From Glebionis coronaria (lineage: Eukaryota > Streptophyta > Magnoliopsida > Asterales > Asteraceae): 64,000 bases of DNA. Below, one piece after another: positions 12,803-23,563 of this stretch. The stretch spans positions 502,952,792 to 503,016,791 of the forward strand of contig CM046882.1 in assembly GCA_025667525.1 (NCBI GenBank). Direction: 5' to 3'. The notes under the pieces are model-generated. The model searched no databases. It was not told where the DNA came from and saw only the letters and a list, made by a program, of their open reading frames with translations. A program made the translations under genes and the position numbers. How positions within the stretch are numbered: position 1 is the first letter of the stretch; every line of letters starts with the position of its first letter.

Positions 12803-12950
12803 CACGTCAGACTCCACTATCACAGCCCTGCATCGAGAACTGGGAAAGACACTAACCACGTCAGAGGAGCCGACTAGCAAACACCGTAGGTTGAACAAAG
12901 CATTTTAGACACGTGCCGCAAGATCCCATGCGTCTATAGTGTATATAAAT
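12803..12950 (+). promoter_or_regulatory. Putative promoter of the antisense ORF
   Basis: A TATA box TATATAAAT lies at 12942-12950, about 135 bp before the ORF start at 13085. Upstream are two ACGTCA motifs (12803-12809 and 12856-12863, reverse of TGACGT, the core of as-1/bZIP sites) and an ACACGTGCC G-box-like site at about 12910. The spacing suits a plant Pol II promoter firing toward the ORF and against the retrotransposon. Confidence 0.5.
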
Positions 12951-13084
12951 GCAGTCTGACAGACATTCAACCTTCTTCTTTGCATATCCAAAAAACCCTC
13001 CCACCATTGTTGAAAGTAGCAGGAAACAATACTTTTGATCAAAGACCAACTCCATCCCCGTCTTAAAATATCGGCAAGGAAAAA

Positions 13085-14032
13085 ATGGTAGCACAACTGT
13101 TTGATGTGACGTCCCGTATATCAGAACAAAAACTCTCATGTTTCATCACGAAATACCATATATCTGCAGATCTCCATCCAACTGTGCCAGATCCACAAGC
13201 ACATATTAGAAGTTTCCCTGATGGAAAAATTGGTATATACACCAGGTTCATCGAGTTTTCCAACAATCGCATACCCCTAAGCCGCTTTCTGATGGATATA
13301 ATGAGCTACTACAACATACACCTTTCACAGCTGCATTGTATAGGCGCCGCCAAAATCTCAAACTTTGAAATAAACTGCTTACTTAAGAATGTTGACCCAA
13401 CAATAAACCTGTTCCGCGCCTTCTACCGACCCTCGTGGATAAACGGGTGGATATCTTTTGCGAAACATCCTGGTCAACTACAATGTTACTCGGTAAAGAT
13501 AGATTCTCTGAAGAAGTGGAACGACAAATTCTTCTGGGTAGATAAGGTTGTATTTCCTTTCGATTATGATTTCATCACCCCCGAGATAATGATGAAAGAC
13601 GACCGCCCCATTGCTGGCTCGTACAACAAAGTAGATGCACAGATAATTACCACCGATCGGATACCAATGCAGGAATACCCAGAGGCCCTTCTATACGCTC
13701 TAGGACTGAGCCAGACATCGACCCTTCCTGCAAACCACCTTCCCCAATACTTTGATAAGTTTGACCATGGTAAGGACCTTGTAGTTTCAAAACATCAAAA
13801 ATTCAACCGACTTATGCGCATGTACTCACATATTCCTCACACTTTTGCAGAACTAACTTATACACAGCTCGTGAAGCGCGATAATCTGTGCGCAGTGACT
13901 ATGCGCGCTCGACCTTTCACACCATTTGAGCTATCTAATGGATGGCGCGTTGGTCAACGCACCGTAGCCCTAGAGTTCCCTTCTCCAACACCTGGAGGGA
14001 GCGCCGAGAGGAGAACTGCAGTGTGTACATAA
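13085..14032 (+). CDS. Antisense extra ORF of the Tat-type element (PF04195-like), 3' truncated
   Basis: An open frame of 315 codons starts at ATG 13085. The N-terminal 130 residues (HPTVPDPQAHI, GKIGIYTRFIEFSNNRIPLS, LHCIGAAKISNFEI, FRAFYRPSWINGWISFAKHPG) match the pattern of the Pfam family called putative gypsy-type transposon (PF04195), frequent in Asteraceae; its biochemical role is unknown. WNDKFFWVD and a FPEALLYALGLS-like stretch follow. It has no RT, integrase or protease motif. It lies opposite in strand to its element and next to the 3' LTR, the place where Tat elements are known to keep extra antisense ORFs. The last few residues come from element C, whose tail begins at about 14024, so the native C-terminus is missing. 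The frame is otherwise unbroken, unlike its neighbours. Confidence 0.75.
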   Translation: MVAQLFDVTSRISEQKLSCFITKYHISADLHPTVPDPQAHIRSFPDGKIGIYTRFIEFSNNRIPLSRFLMDIMSYYNIHLSQLHCIGAAKISNFEINCLLKNVDPTINLFRAFYRPSWINGWISFAKHPGQLQCYSVKIDSLKKWNDKFFWVDKVVFPFDYDFITPEIMMKDDRPIAGSYNKVDAQIITTDRIPMQEYPEALLYALGLSQTSTLPANHLPQYFDKFDHGKDLVVSKHQKFNRLMRMYSHIPHTFAELTYTQLVKRDNLCAVTMRARPFTPFELSNGWRVGQRTVALEFPSPTPGGSAERRTAVCT

Positions 14033-16920
14033 AGCTCGAATGAAAGTTATAAATATTTTTCAAAACATGTCATTTCTATTTTTAATAAAGGAAAATGTCT
14101 ATTTTGGACAATTTTTCCACAACGGGTAGACCAATCTATATAGGGTTGAGCTTGTCACAAAACATTCAACGTTTTAAGCTCAACACAATGGCTTGTAATC
14201 ACTTTCAGATTGCAACCCGGATCTATATTCACGGGGGAGTGTACGCTTTAGTGCCCTTACCCTCAGCAAAAGAAGAGAAATCTTCTTACACTTGAGTGGA
14301 TTCGTCAAGACATTCAAAGTCTTTGAACTCAAGTTTATGCTTTAGATAAACTATGTCGCCAAAAAGAAATGGGTTTTTTCAAAAAGTGTTGAACACAATT
14401 TTTTCATGAATATTTGATTATTTAAAATCTTTCAAAAATTGTGTGTTCAACAACTCCTACCCTTAAAAAGAGAATTATGGATCAAATCCTTACAATGAAA
14501 ATTCAATTGGATCAATTTTTGAGGGGGAGTGTTCCAAATTATTTCATGCTCAAAAATACACATTTTTCTCCCAAAAAATTTACAAGACTATTTTTTGTGA
14601 TATATATTTTAATCAAATTTGGTATCTCTAATATCAAACGATTTTATATATTAGAGATAGGGGAGAAAATGTGATTAAAATGTGATCTAATATAAGGGTC
14701 AAGCACTTTCAACTCTTACCCACATATGCAAAATGTCTTCTTAAATTCTTTCGCATTTCAATGCACATGTGAAGGGGGAGCTTTTCTGAAACGACAAAAC
14801 TAGCAAGGTGTTAAATGTTTTTCAAACACTTTGTTAGAATTTAAAGTGGTTTATGGTTATGATCAAATACCCACAACATCTTTAATCCATGGCGTTATTG
14901 GTGTCAAAAGGGTGGTTAGGTTTAAGTCCTATGATCCAACCAGAACTAGAGGGATCTTCCCAGGGACAATCCAATAGATTATTAGAAGTCCTTAGGAAAG
15001 ATGGAGTAAAATGTGAACGTAGCTGAATGCAGACTAAGTACTAAAGCTAGCACTGGAACAATCACAACAAGGTGCTAGTGATGATGTCTTGGTAAGCATT
15101 GAAGGAGTTGAAGAGTGAAAATAAATGTAAGGATAAAGGGTGAAATGAAATTAGCCCTCCATATAACTTAGACGGAAACCGGGACAACACATCATGAACC
15201 CAGTGATGTAATGCACAACCCCTCCCCAGTTGACTCAGGCTTCTCTCAAAATAAGTTTGTTTTATTGTCACGGAGATCAACACGACTTCTATTAACTTTC
15301 TCACTCTGAGATAGTTGATATTGAATAGGTGGCATCTGCTCCAGCCTCCGACCACTAAAAGTGAACTAATCGAGTCTAAAGCCTAGAGATCAATCAAATC
15401 TTGTTTAGACACACGGAATGACGAAGAAGAGAGTCCTACGTTATATCCTTGCGATATTTCTAGAACACTCAGAGTGATACTACCAAGTATTTATAATAAT
15501 GAGTGAAAATCCTTCCAGTGCTAACATCAAACAACACTGTGGTAGGTCATGTGTAAGATTCTTTATAAATTAAACATGTGTAAACTGAAAAGCAACATCG
15601 GTTTGATTCTGAATTGATTTAAACTCATTTCAGGTTTCTACGCAATATCTATATGGTCTTGCCAGAACATTTAGAGTGATATTCATAAATATTCACAGTG
15701 ACGAATGGAAATCCTTCTAGCGTCAACCTCAAACAGCGATACGGTAGGTGACTTGCGAGATTCTTTAAGGATCAAGCTTGTGCCAACTGGAAAGCAACAA
15801 TGGTAAGATTCTTTATGAATCAAACCTATTCCAGGAATTTGAATTGACGACTTTAATCAAGTGGATGTCAATCCAATTGATTCACTCTTTATGTTCGCAG
15901 TCTTGCTTTGAGACGGTCGGGTAAAGAGAACGGCTATTACAGCCGTGAAACCCTGTCAAAGAGGTTCTTAATTGAATCTACCTTATCACAGGTACGATAT
16001 TTGATATCGTCTAACGGTCTTCACCGACCGGAGGTAAAACGCTACCGATTTATGACGAATGTTAAAGCCATTTAGTCTGTGTCCATGTTTTGTCTCAAGA
16101 AGGTGGCATTACGGTGTACTCAGCAAAGTCGAAGGTTCAAAACTACATACTCATGCCCAAAGACATATTCAACAATCAATAAAGCTAAAGACTTTTGCAA
16201 CTCTGATGATCAAAATCTTCCTTAACTATTAATGTAGAGGAATGATCTCTCTTCAAAGGAGATTGTTAGCAAGCTTTCAAGATGGTGCATAGTGTGAGTA
16301 TGTGGATGAAGACACAAGATCGCAAGATGGCAAAGACAAGTCAAGGATGATTTAAAGATCTCAAGATTAAATGACAAAGTCTAAAGACAACTACAAAGAC
16401 TCAAAGATCACAGCATGAAGGAACAAGACTACTATTACACGTTCAAGACTCATTTATGGCGAGATTAGTAATCTCTACAAATCTACAAATGTCGAAGGTG
16501 AATGACATCTCATTGGGGGAGATTGTGAGCCTCAAAATATTGAGTCAAACAAGAATGATCGGTCATAGGTTTATTATGTAGCGTTTATTAGAACGTTGTA
16601 ATGGGTAGTAGAATAGTCGTGACAATACGGGCTTGATGGCTAGCTTAAAAGGCCTTTTTCAAGGTACTAAGCATTTATTCAAGCCCGGACCAAAAAATAT
16701 AGTCCATTAAAAGCCCACATGTAGGCAGACTGTATAAAGACCCTTCTAGCATGTTAGAAGGGTTAGCCATTTCATTTTTCTTAATCTAATCCTCCCTAAG
16801 TTTCACCACTCTCTCTCTTTTCTCTCTCTTTTCTCTCTCTACTTTCTCTCTCTAGAATTCATCTACTTTCATCAATTTTCTTCCTTTAATTCTTGTTTAA
16901 TCATCATATAAAGTGGGACA
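14024..16920 (+). mobile_element. 3' portion of copia-family element C, inserted in D
   Basis: Only the non-coding tail and 3' LTR remain. From GTGTACATAAAGCTCGAATG at about 14023 the sequence matches the reverse complement of the tail of H (30220 downward) and A, block by block: a hairpin unit (about 14130-14240), polypurine tracts at 14233, 14521 and 14773, the CACTGGGT...CATGATG block (about 15180-15220), and two ~200-bp units (about 15430-15850). The final polypurine tract at 16514-16523 abuts the LTR. No coding part remains, so the left break may be a deletion. The insertion point is in the D gag directly after its zinc knuckle. Confidence 0.82.
16524..16920 (+). repeat. 3' LTR of element C
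   Basis: Starts TGTGAGCC right after GGGGGAGAT and ends GGGACA. It holds a TATAAAG box at about 16733, 210 bp in, followed by a CTCTCTCTTTTCTC run. Its middle resembles the LTR of A. The 5 bases after it (ACATG, 16921-16925) are the expected target duplication, but the other copy is lost. Confidence 0.8.
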
Positions 16921-16925
16921 ACATG

Positions 16926-18194
16926 AATGTCTTGGATTATGTCCTTCATCATTCCTCTTAGGAGATCTACATTCTCTAGCAAAGTGTCCAATTCTATGAC
17001 AATTGAAACACCCAACTTTGGATTTATCAAATCCAATAGTTTCTTTGCTATTGAAAGTCATCTTCCTTCCAAATCTCTTGTTCCACCTATTGGCTCTTAT
17101 ACTGCTAAGAGCCACATTCCACTTGATGTCCATCTCCTCAAGATCAATATCACTAATTTGCTAAAGATCTTCAAAATAAATTGAAGATTCATTGGGCAAA
17201 GAAGCAATATAAGCACATACAATATCCAAATCAATTCCTGTTGGTTTAAGAATTGGTGAAGAGTAGTTGTATGTGTCCGTGTCTGTTGAGCCGCTGTCAT
17301 GAGATGTTTGTCCGCAGACAAAGCAAGAGTTGTCAGCGTTTGAGGAATCATTGTGAGAGATAAATGCCATGTTTCTAGAAGGTGTTTTACTTCCTTGTTT
17401 GAGTAAAACTTCAGATTCCATGACCTTCAATTGATTATAGATGTCATCAAAACTCATGTTCTTGTAAGCTTGAGTGGCAATCATTGACTTAGCATGAATT
17501 TCCCACCCATCTCCAAGAGCTCCAAGAAAAGCAACATTAATATCATCATCTTCAAATTCAGTCTCCATGAATGCCAATGAATTTCCCACCCATCTCCAAG
17601 AGCTCCAAGAAAAGCAACATTAATATCATCATCTTCAAATTCAGTCTCCATAAATGCCAGCTTGCTAGTGATGTCTTGAAGACGGCTTCTTATCTCCCTT
17701 AGCTTTTCATTAGAATGATCTTTAAAGAGAGTAAACTCCATAACCAATTGCTACTTCCTTTGTTTGAGAGTGTCCTCATTACCACCATAGGTGATCTCAA
17801 GGGCTTCCCAAAGATCTTTTGTAGATTCATACTTACTGAATTTGTGTTGGTTTTTGCTTCCAAGGGCTAGTTTGAGAATACTCAAAGCCTTCATATTAAG
17901 CCTTCTGTCAGCTACCTCTGCAGCTGAGGTGGCTCTTCCATCTTAAGGTCTAAAAAGCAAGTCTTCAGCCTTAGCATTGGTTGTTATCCTTTTCTCAATG
18001 GAGTCCAAGATCTTTTGTGCCTGGTTGAACTTGTTTCCAAGCTCAACAACCTCCGAAAGGATATAGTTATCCACTTGGAGATATTACTCAAAGTTGAACT
18101 TCCATAGTTCAAAGTTATTAGGGTCAAGCATGCGGATTTTTAGGTTATGATTAGAGGATCCTGAACTTTGGGTTTCTGAGTTGGAGGTTGACAT
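16926..18194 (-). pseudogene. Copia element D gag, broken
   Basis: Starts at ATG 18194-18192 (minus) with LDPNNFELWKFNFE, a UBN2-type copia capsid, and ends after the knuckle CFNCHRIGHFARECRSPKR near 16960-17010. Three stop codons interrupt the first half (near 18090, 17945 and 17750), each explicable by C-to-T change in a glutamine or arginine codon. An 83-bp tandem duplication at 17496-17661 shifts the frame. The gag is cut by element C at 16925, and the rest of D (protease to 3' LTR) is absent from the window. Confidence 0.85.
17496..17661. repeat. 83-bp tandem duplication inside D gag
   Basis: Two adjacent copies start at 17496 and 17579 and are nearly identical (one difference seen, ATGAATG against ATAAATG). 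The period is not a multiple of three, so it breaks the reading frame. Confidence 0.92.
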
Positions 18195-18274
18195 GACGAT
18201 TTTAGGGTTTTTGTAAAGTTAGGGTTTTGTGCGATTAGGGTTTTGGTGTTCTTTTGATCAAAGTTCCTCAACAA

Positions 18275-18286
18275 GCTCTGATACCA
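18275..18286 (-). other. Primer-binding site of element D
   Basis: The minus strand reads TGGTATCAGAGC, an exact match to the plant initiator-Met tRNA complement, two bases from the LTR end. Confidence 0.92.
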
Positions 18287-18288
18287 CT

Positions 18289-18784
18289 TGTTCATCCCAA
18301 ACTTAGATCGATTTAGTTTTGTGTTAATGAGATTAAATCGAGTATAACACGTAGAAAAACATTGTGTTTATGACAATCTAAGTGTTATGTGGAATTAACA
18401 CTTAGAACAAAGAACAATGCAAAACACAATGTATACCAAACTTTCACTTTATTAATGATCGATTGCGTATAATGAAAGTGAGTAAAAACATATATGAATA
18501 TCAGGCCCTAAGATCTCCTTTTATAACATAAGGAGTCTTGAACAATAATCTACTTATCAACTATTCTAGGAAAAGATAAATATAGAAAATACAATGTTGA
18601 TCATATCTTTTCCTAAATACACAAAACGTGTTGACTAAGTAGTTGTTTTGTGACTGAGATTTCCTTTGTCATCGCCTTGATTTGTCTTGTCAGTGCCCAA
18701 TCTGTCAGCGCTCCATTTGCTCCTGTCAGCGTCCAAAATCCCTTTGTCAGCGGCTTAGTGACTTAGCTATTTTTATTCCCAACA
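18289..18784 (-). repeat. 5' LTR of element D
   Basis: On the minus strand it starts TGTTGGGAATAAAAATAG at 18784 and ends GGGATGAACA at 18289, next to the PBS. The second LTR is missing, so the boundary at 18784 rests on the TG start only. Confidence 0.75.
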
Positions 18785-20772
18785 GGATTCACTCATGGCC
18801 TCGGTTTTCATGTCATTCTAGCCTTTTAACACATAATTACGGCACAAAAGGTTTCTGAATGCTTTAAAGCATCTACCGTACACATAAATCGAGTATCGGT
18901 CTCCCTTTTAACAAGTAGGGGAGTAGATCCTTTAGATGTCACTCGTGACGTTCCAAATAATTTGTTAACCCGATGTCTCATAATTAGTTTGAAACTAATT
19001 TTTGTTACTATTAACAACATTCAAAATCACATAGTGTTTCTTATCCAAAACGAATTAAATCGAATTTTGTTTCAAACCACCAATGTTTTGTAAGATCCGT
19101 TACACAAAACCACTTTAAAGAAAGTCTTTCCACTAAACAATTAAAGAATGTCTCCTATAACATAATCTTTCTAACAAAACCACATATGTTGTAAATCATC
19201 ATCACGAAGATATTAATAGATTAATTTCATATGATCAGTTTCTACAATGAAACTCAACAAGGTTTCAGTAGATCTATTCTTCTAAAGAAACCCAACAAGG
19301 TTTCTATAGGTATATCTATAAACTCAACAAGGTTTCAAGAATATATATGGTTTATAATTAAACTCGACCCAATTTAAAATAAATTACACAAGTCAAACAA
19401 ACACTTCCACTTATTTAGTAATAGTGTATGTAATCTGATATTTAATAATAACTCGTACCATTGTCAATATCTTGTTTCAAAAAAAAAATCTTCTTGATTT
19501 CATTGAACACGTTCTAAGAATCTAATAAAATAACAACTTGCATTTTTATGAGATCAATCAATACATTCTAATAATCTCATAAAATAGTAACTTATATTTT
19601 ACAAGATTTGTGTCAAAGAAACTCCTTTGGTTTCAATGAATCTAAATTCATCATGATTTCAATCATGTTGTAATTGGCGCACCAATTACATTTACAAGAT
19701 ACACTAGGGTTACAATTGCGTTACCACAAGTTAAGAAACTCAATCTGATTCAACATGGTTTATATAAACTTGTACCAATCTGATTCAAAGAAACTCAATC
19801 GTGGCTTCAGTAAATATAGGTTAAAACTATAACATATGTAATAAACAAACTAAACGATCAGTTTGAAAACAAACTCATCATGGTTTCAATACAAACTGAT
19901 ACAATAAGCCGGTTTTAAAAATCGTTTATAGATTTGTAACACCAAATCTGGTAATTAAAATTATGTTTACTTAAAAACTGATTTTCTAAAGAAACACAAT
20001 CTTGGTTTCGAGAGAATACAGTTTATATAAAAATCTGTTAATTAAATTAATATGATTTTAGCAAAAAATATTTAATGTTGTTACACAGAATCTGCTTTAA
20101 GACTGTAGGAAAACTATAACACTTTTATTTATAAATTAAATGAATAAAATTAATCAAATTAATTAAATTAACATAAACAAATAACAGAAAAACAAATACG
20201 GAAATAATTATAAACGATAAATAAATAAAATAATAAAAAGACTTACTAAATCACCAGCAAGTCGAGGCACGCGTAAGACACGCTTAGAACTAAAGAGCCG
20301 AGTCACGTGTTTGACACGTTTCCCTTAAAACAGATTCGTCGTCTGTTTCCCAAGGTACTACAGCCGAAACAGTAAGTTGTACTGTCGGACTTAACAAAAC
20401 TGCCTGGAATTTCACCTTTCAGATGCGTACTCCATATATTGGAAATCAATAATAATATTTATTGATTTGATGTGTGAAAAAGCTATACAATTATGCATCT
20501 ATTTATACACAATAGACTCCCTTTCAGTTTACTCATCGCACCAATGTGGGATAAAAAATAAACTATTTTTTCTCTTTAAGTATGATACCAAATGCCTAAA
20601 TTTAAGACACGATATCTCATTCACATCAGCTTCATTTTGGACACATTGGCTCATTGTGAAGCTCTCTTCAAATAGAACACGAACCTATAAAGTATCACTA
20701 ATATATATGATACATACATATACATAATTGTGTTCAGGTCAAAAGTCATTTTGCTAACAATTTTTCCAACAG
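18785..20772 (-). other. Probable LTR and leader region of another element, non-coding
   Basis: No gene is seen in these 2 kb. The right edge at 20772 looks like an LTR start on the minus strand (TGTTGGAAAAATTG), with a TATAAATA box at 20500-20507, 265-272 bp inside. Downstream on the minus strand the region is A/T-rich and holds repeated hairpins (19249-20010). No PBS or second LTR was found; D may have inserted into it. Other explanations, such as a host promoter and intron, remain possible. Confidence 0.4.
19249..20010. repeat. Seven dispersed GAAAC-N(7-9)-GGTTTC hairpins
   Basis: Near-palindromic words of 18-20 bp recur at about 19249-19267, 19286-19305, 19319-19337, 19617-19635, 19789-19808, 19876-19889 and 19991-20010. 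They follow the pattern GAAAC, a short variable centre (often TCAACAA), then GGTTTC. The spacing is irregular, so this is not a simple tandem array. Confidence 0.75.
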
Positions 20773-21769
20773 ATAGCACATTAGAAGGTACTGGCATTGG
20801 CATAGACTTTGCTAGATTTAGTTCATTTGAAGAATAACATGATATTGAATTACATTCTAATAGCCTGTTAGGAATAAGCAGTTAGAGAATAGGCTTCACA
20901 TAAACTAGATCAGTTTTGGATACTCAATGACTCGCCACTTTCATATAATCATCATTGGAAGTGGCTTAATATTTTTGAAACTGATTTCTTAGTAGCATTA
21001 ATGGTTTGCTGTGTCATGGTCTGATACATTATTTCTATAGTTATCTTGGATTACCTTATATTGTATTGCCGGTATGTAAATAAAGATGAAGTATTGTGAA
21101 AGTGATATTCCAGAATCAATTCTTGCCTTATAAAGGAAGAAAGATATTATAGGGCTGTAGGCTCTCTCCATTCTCTAAGGGATTGTAAACTTTCTTGCCT
21201 TTAAAGGTGTTTCACTGTTTATTAATTTTTGATCGAAAGAAAGTTTGCGTGTCACTTGGATTTCAGGTTAAGACAGTGATGTGTGTTTTTACTTTTAACA
21301 TAGTATCTTTGTTGCCATGTTAAAGAAAAAATATCAGATCATTAGTGCTAGTGACTATTTGAGATTGTGTACTAAAAGTAGCATTTCTAATTGTATTGGA
21401 AGCATCAGTTTCAATCAAGTTGAAAATAAAAAGATAACTAGTCAAACGAACGCATCCCGACCCGTAATCACCCATGAACCATTTTTCTGTTACCCAATCC
21501 GTCGGTAACGGAAAAGTCCTACACATTTCTGTAACTATATACTGTATATTTTTATAGCAAGACTCCTTCCTTACTTTATAAGACTAAAAGAAAGAGGTAT
21601 TAAACAAATTTCGGGTCTTATTATATCTGCTCATATGCAATAATTTTTTTTATACCACTACTTATAATTTTAACAGGTGTTTTTTCATTTGGATTTGCAT
21701 TTTATAGTGATTTATTGTGGAATCATATTAAAGTTTGATAAAAGTTAGTAATACTGTAGCTGATAAAGA

Positions 21770-22007
21770 TGGACCCAATGGTGAAACATATTGGTGACTA
21801 TGGGAGTAAGCCGTTGGCTGAACAGGTTGATGTATTGGTTGAATGTTACTCACCTGATTTAGCAGAAACCAGAGAGGCATGGGATAACGAACCTGTTTGT
21901 GTTCTTTTTAGTATTTTTCATGTATTTTAGATCGGTATGTCTGGTATGATGAGAATTTTGCGGGGTTTTTTGGGAGTGAAGACCATTATAGTAGATATTA
22001 TTGAAGT
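21770..22007 (+). pseudogene. Possible exon fragments of an unrecognised host gene
   Basis: An ATG at 21770 opens a frame of about 53 codons with ordinary protein composition (KPLAEQVDVLVECYSPDLAE). Close behind, in another frame near 21930-22005, is RYVWYDENFAGFFGSEDHYS ahead of a stop. A GT...AG interval between about 21896 and 21930 could be a very short intron or simply decay. I do not recognise the protein family. Either scrap could be chance, and no upstream or downstream exon was found. Confidence 0.25.
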
Positions 22008-22541
22008 TTAAAGCATCATTGGATGATTAGTAAACAAGATTTTATCTCTTAATTATTGTTTAGTTCTGAAATGATTGGTGTCGAGTCAACGTCAAAACTC
22101 ACATTATGTACATTAGGACATCATTTGCCAAAGGATTGTGAAAGGGTTGTAATCAAAACATCTATCTGGCATTTGGTTTATGCTCAAATGAAAATGTTAT
22201 TTCTCAATTTTTTTCAATCTAAAATCCTTTTCAATCGATCCGGATGCTACAAAGACTAAATGCACATATCAACAGTCAAGTCAACCAACCGTAACAAACT
22301 CCCAACTTAAAATGTTTCACACGCACACACTCATGTATTGGTCAAATCCAAAATATGACTGTTAGGTGAAGCGATATTAGTAGGTGACTGAAGTAGCATT
22401 TAAATGATTTGAATTGTTAGATCTCAACATGCAGCTCTCTATCTCTTTTCTGCTATTAGTTATTCTATTATTATTTTTTTCAAAATTTTATGTTTCAGAT
22501 ACGTGGAAGGGGAATTCGTGAAGCAAGTCGAGGAAAAAGAT

Positions 22542-22702
22542 CTGCGCAATAGCAGTGTGGCTTACCTCAATTCTCCAAGAGATCATGAGCATCCTAATAA
22601 AACTATTGGGTATTGACCCTTATCGGGTTTGCACAACCGATGAGGAAAGTTAAGCCATGATCTTTGGTGGAGTTGAGGTTTGGCCACACTGCTATTGTGC
22701 AG
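22542..22702. ncRNA. miRNA-precursor-like hairpin
   Basis: Arms of about 49 nt (22542-22590 and 22654-22702) pair almost throughout. The outer block CTGCGCAATAGCAGTGTGGC faces its reverse complement with only one G-U pair, and the inner parts ACCTCAA and GATCATG also pair. The loop is about 63 nt. Length, arm pairing and loop suit a plant MIRNA foldback, but a young inverted-repeat transposon is also possible. I do not recognise a known mature miRNA. It ends 50 bp before element G. Confidence 0.4.
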
Positions 22703-22751
22703 CGTGTGACTGGCAGCTGTATGTACTAATGCTTGTGTCAAAGGGCCATAG

Positions 22752-23549
22752 TGAAAGTTTATGGACTTAAAATCGATAGACGTGAGATAGGATCGAACTC
22801 GAGATCACGGGATTGCACACATTACGTAAAGGGTTAATTTATTTATTAAATATATTTATTATATTTATTAAATCAAATCAAAGCTTAAACTAACGATCGT
22901 TAATAATTAAAAGTTAAGTATTAAACGACCGTTATGGAATCAAATAGAAGCTAAAAGAAGGAGTCGGAAAAGTTCCGGAAACCCCCTTGTGGGTCTTGTG
23001 AACCGTCGGCCTAAGGAGGACAAAAGGGAAGGAGAATATTTTGTTTCCTATTAGGTTTATATAACTTGGAGGAAAAGTTTATCTAAGGCCTATATAAACA
23101 AACCTTAGCCTTCATAAAAATCATCACAAATCTCTCTTTCTTTTTGCTCTTAGTCGCCGGCCAAAACACACCCTTTTAGGGTTTTCTTTGTTCTTCGATT
23201 AAGCTATTATTATCTAGTCCCAGCCCCTCTCTAGGGTTGTTGGGTAGATACTCCATAAGCGTGGAAGCTCGGTTTGTTCATGCTAGACTCACGATTAACT
23301 CGCTGTATTACGTGTGTACAAGATCGTGATATAGTCTTACTTTAGACTATATCCTGGTGGTGTTCGTGATTAACCCTAGTTGCTGATTGTTCCATTGTCT
23401 TGTGGATCTTGCTAGGATAAAGGTATGTAACCCTAACTCGGTTAATTATAATTGTGTTAATTATGATCTTGTTAATTTGCTTCCGCTATATGTGTGCTTT
23501 GATCCATATTAGAGTTATTAATAATTGTTATGAACTATATAAACATGCA
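22752..23549 (+). repeat. 5' LTR of element G
   Basis: Starts TGAAAGTTTATGG and ends ATATAAACATGCA. A TATATAAAC box lies at about 23092. It partners 53394-54190. Confidence 0.95.
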
Positions 23550-23550
23550 G

Positions 23551-23563
23551 TGGCATCGAGAGC
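23551..23563 (+). other. Primer-binding site of element G
   Basis: TGGCATCGAGAGC starts two bases after the LTR. It resembles the initiator-Met complement TGGTATCAGAGC with changes. Confidence 0.8.

Larger units (their letters stand above)
12164..14020 (-). mobile_element. 3' end of a Tat-type gypsy element
   Basis: A single LTR (12164-12672, minus), a polypurine tract and about 1.3 kb of adjoining interior are present. The interior bears an ORF on the opposite strand. Sense pol is absent: the right end is lost where element C begins at about 14020-14024. The left edge lies inside the gag of B, which reads in frame up to 12163. Assignment to Tat rests on the gypsy-type antisense ORF and on the LTR and polypurine-tract layout, so the lineage is an inference. 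Confidence 0.7.
20773..22746. other. Candidate non-transposon DNA, no complete gene
   Basis: This is the only sizeable stretch I cannot tie to a mobile element. It has two exon-like scraps (below), a miRNA-like hairpin at 22542-22702, and the left target-duplication copy CATAG (22747-22751) of element G at its edge. The matching copy at 54191-54195 means the DNA right of 54191 was originally contiguous with it. I see no complete ORF, tRNA or rRNA. Confidence 0.5.

Noticed and set aside
12861..13272. Minus-strand ORFs overlapping the antisense ORF
   Set aside because: Shadow frames with no recognisable motif.
13085..14032. Possible endogenous pararetrovirus, because of as-1-like sites and a TATA box before an ORF
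   Set aside because: The protein matches a gypsy-associated family, has no movement, coat or RT motif, and sits beside a Tat-type LTR.
18275..18286. tRNA-Met-like matches (also at 9173, 40807, 50084 and 54940)
   Set aside because: Only 12-14 bases match and each abuts an LTR, so these are primer-binding sites, not tRNA genes.
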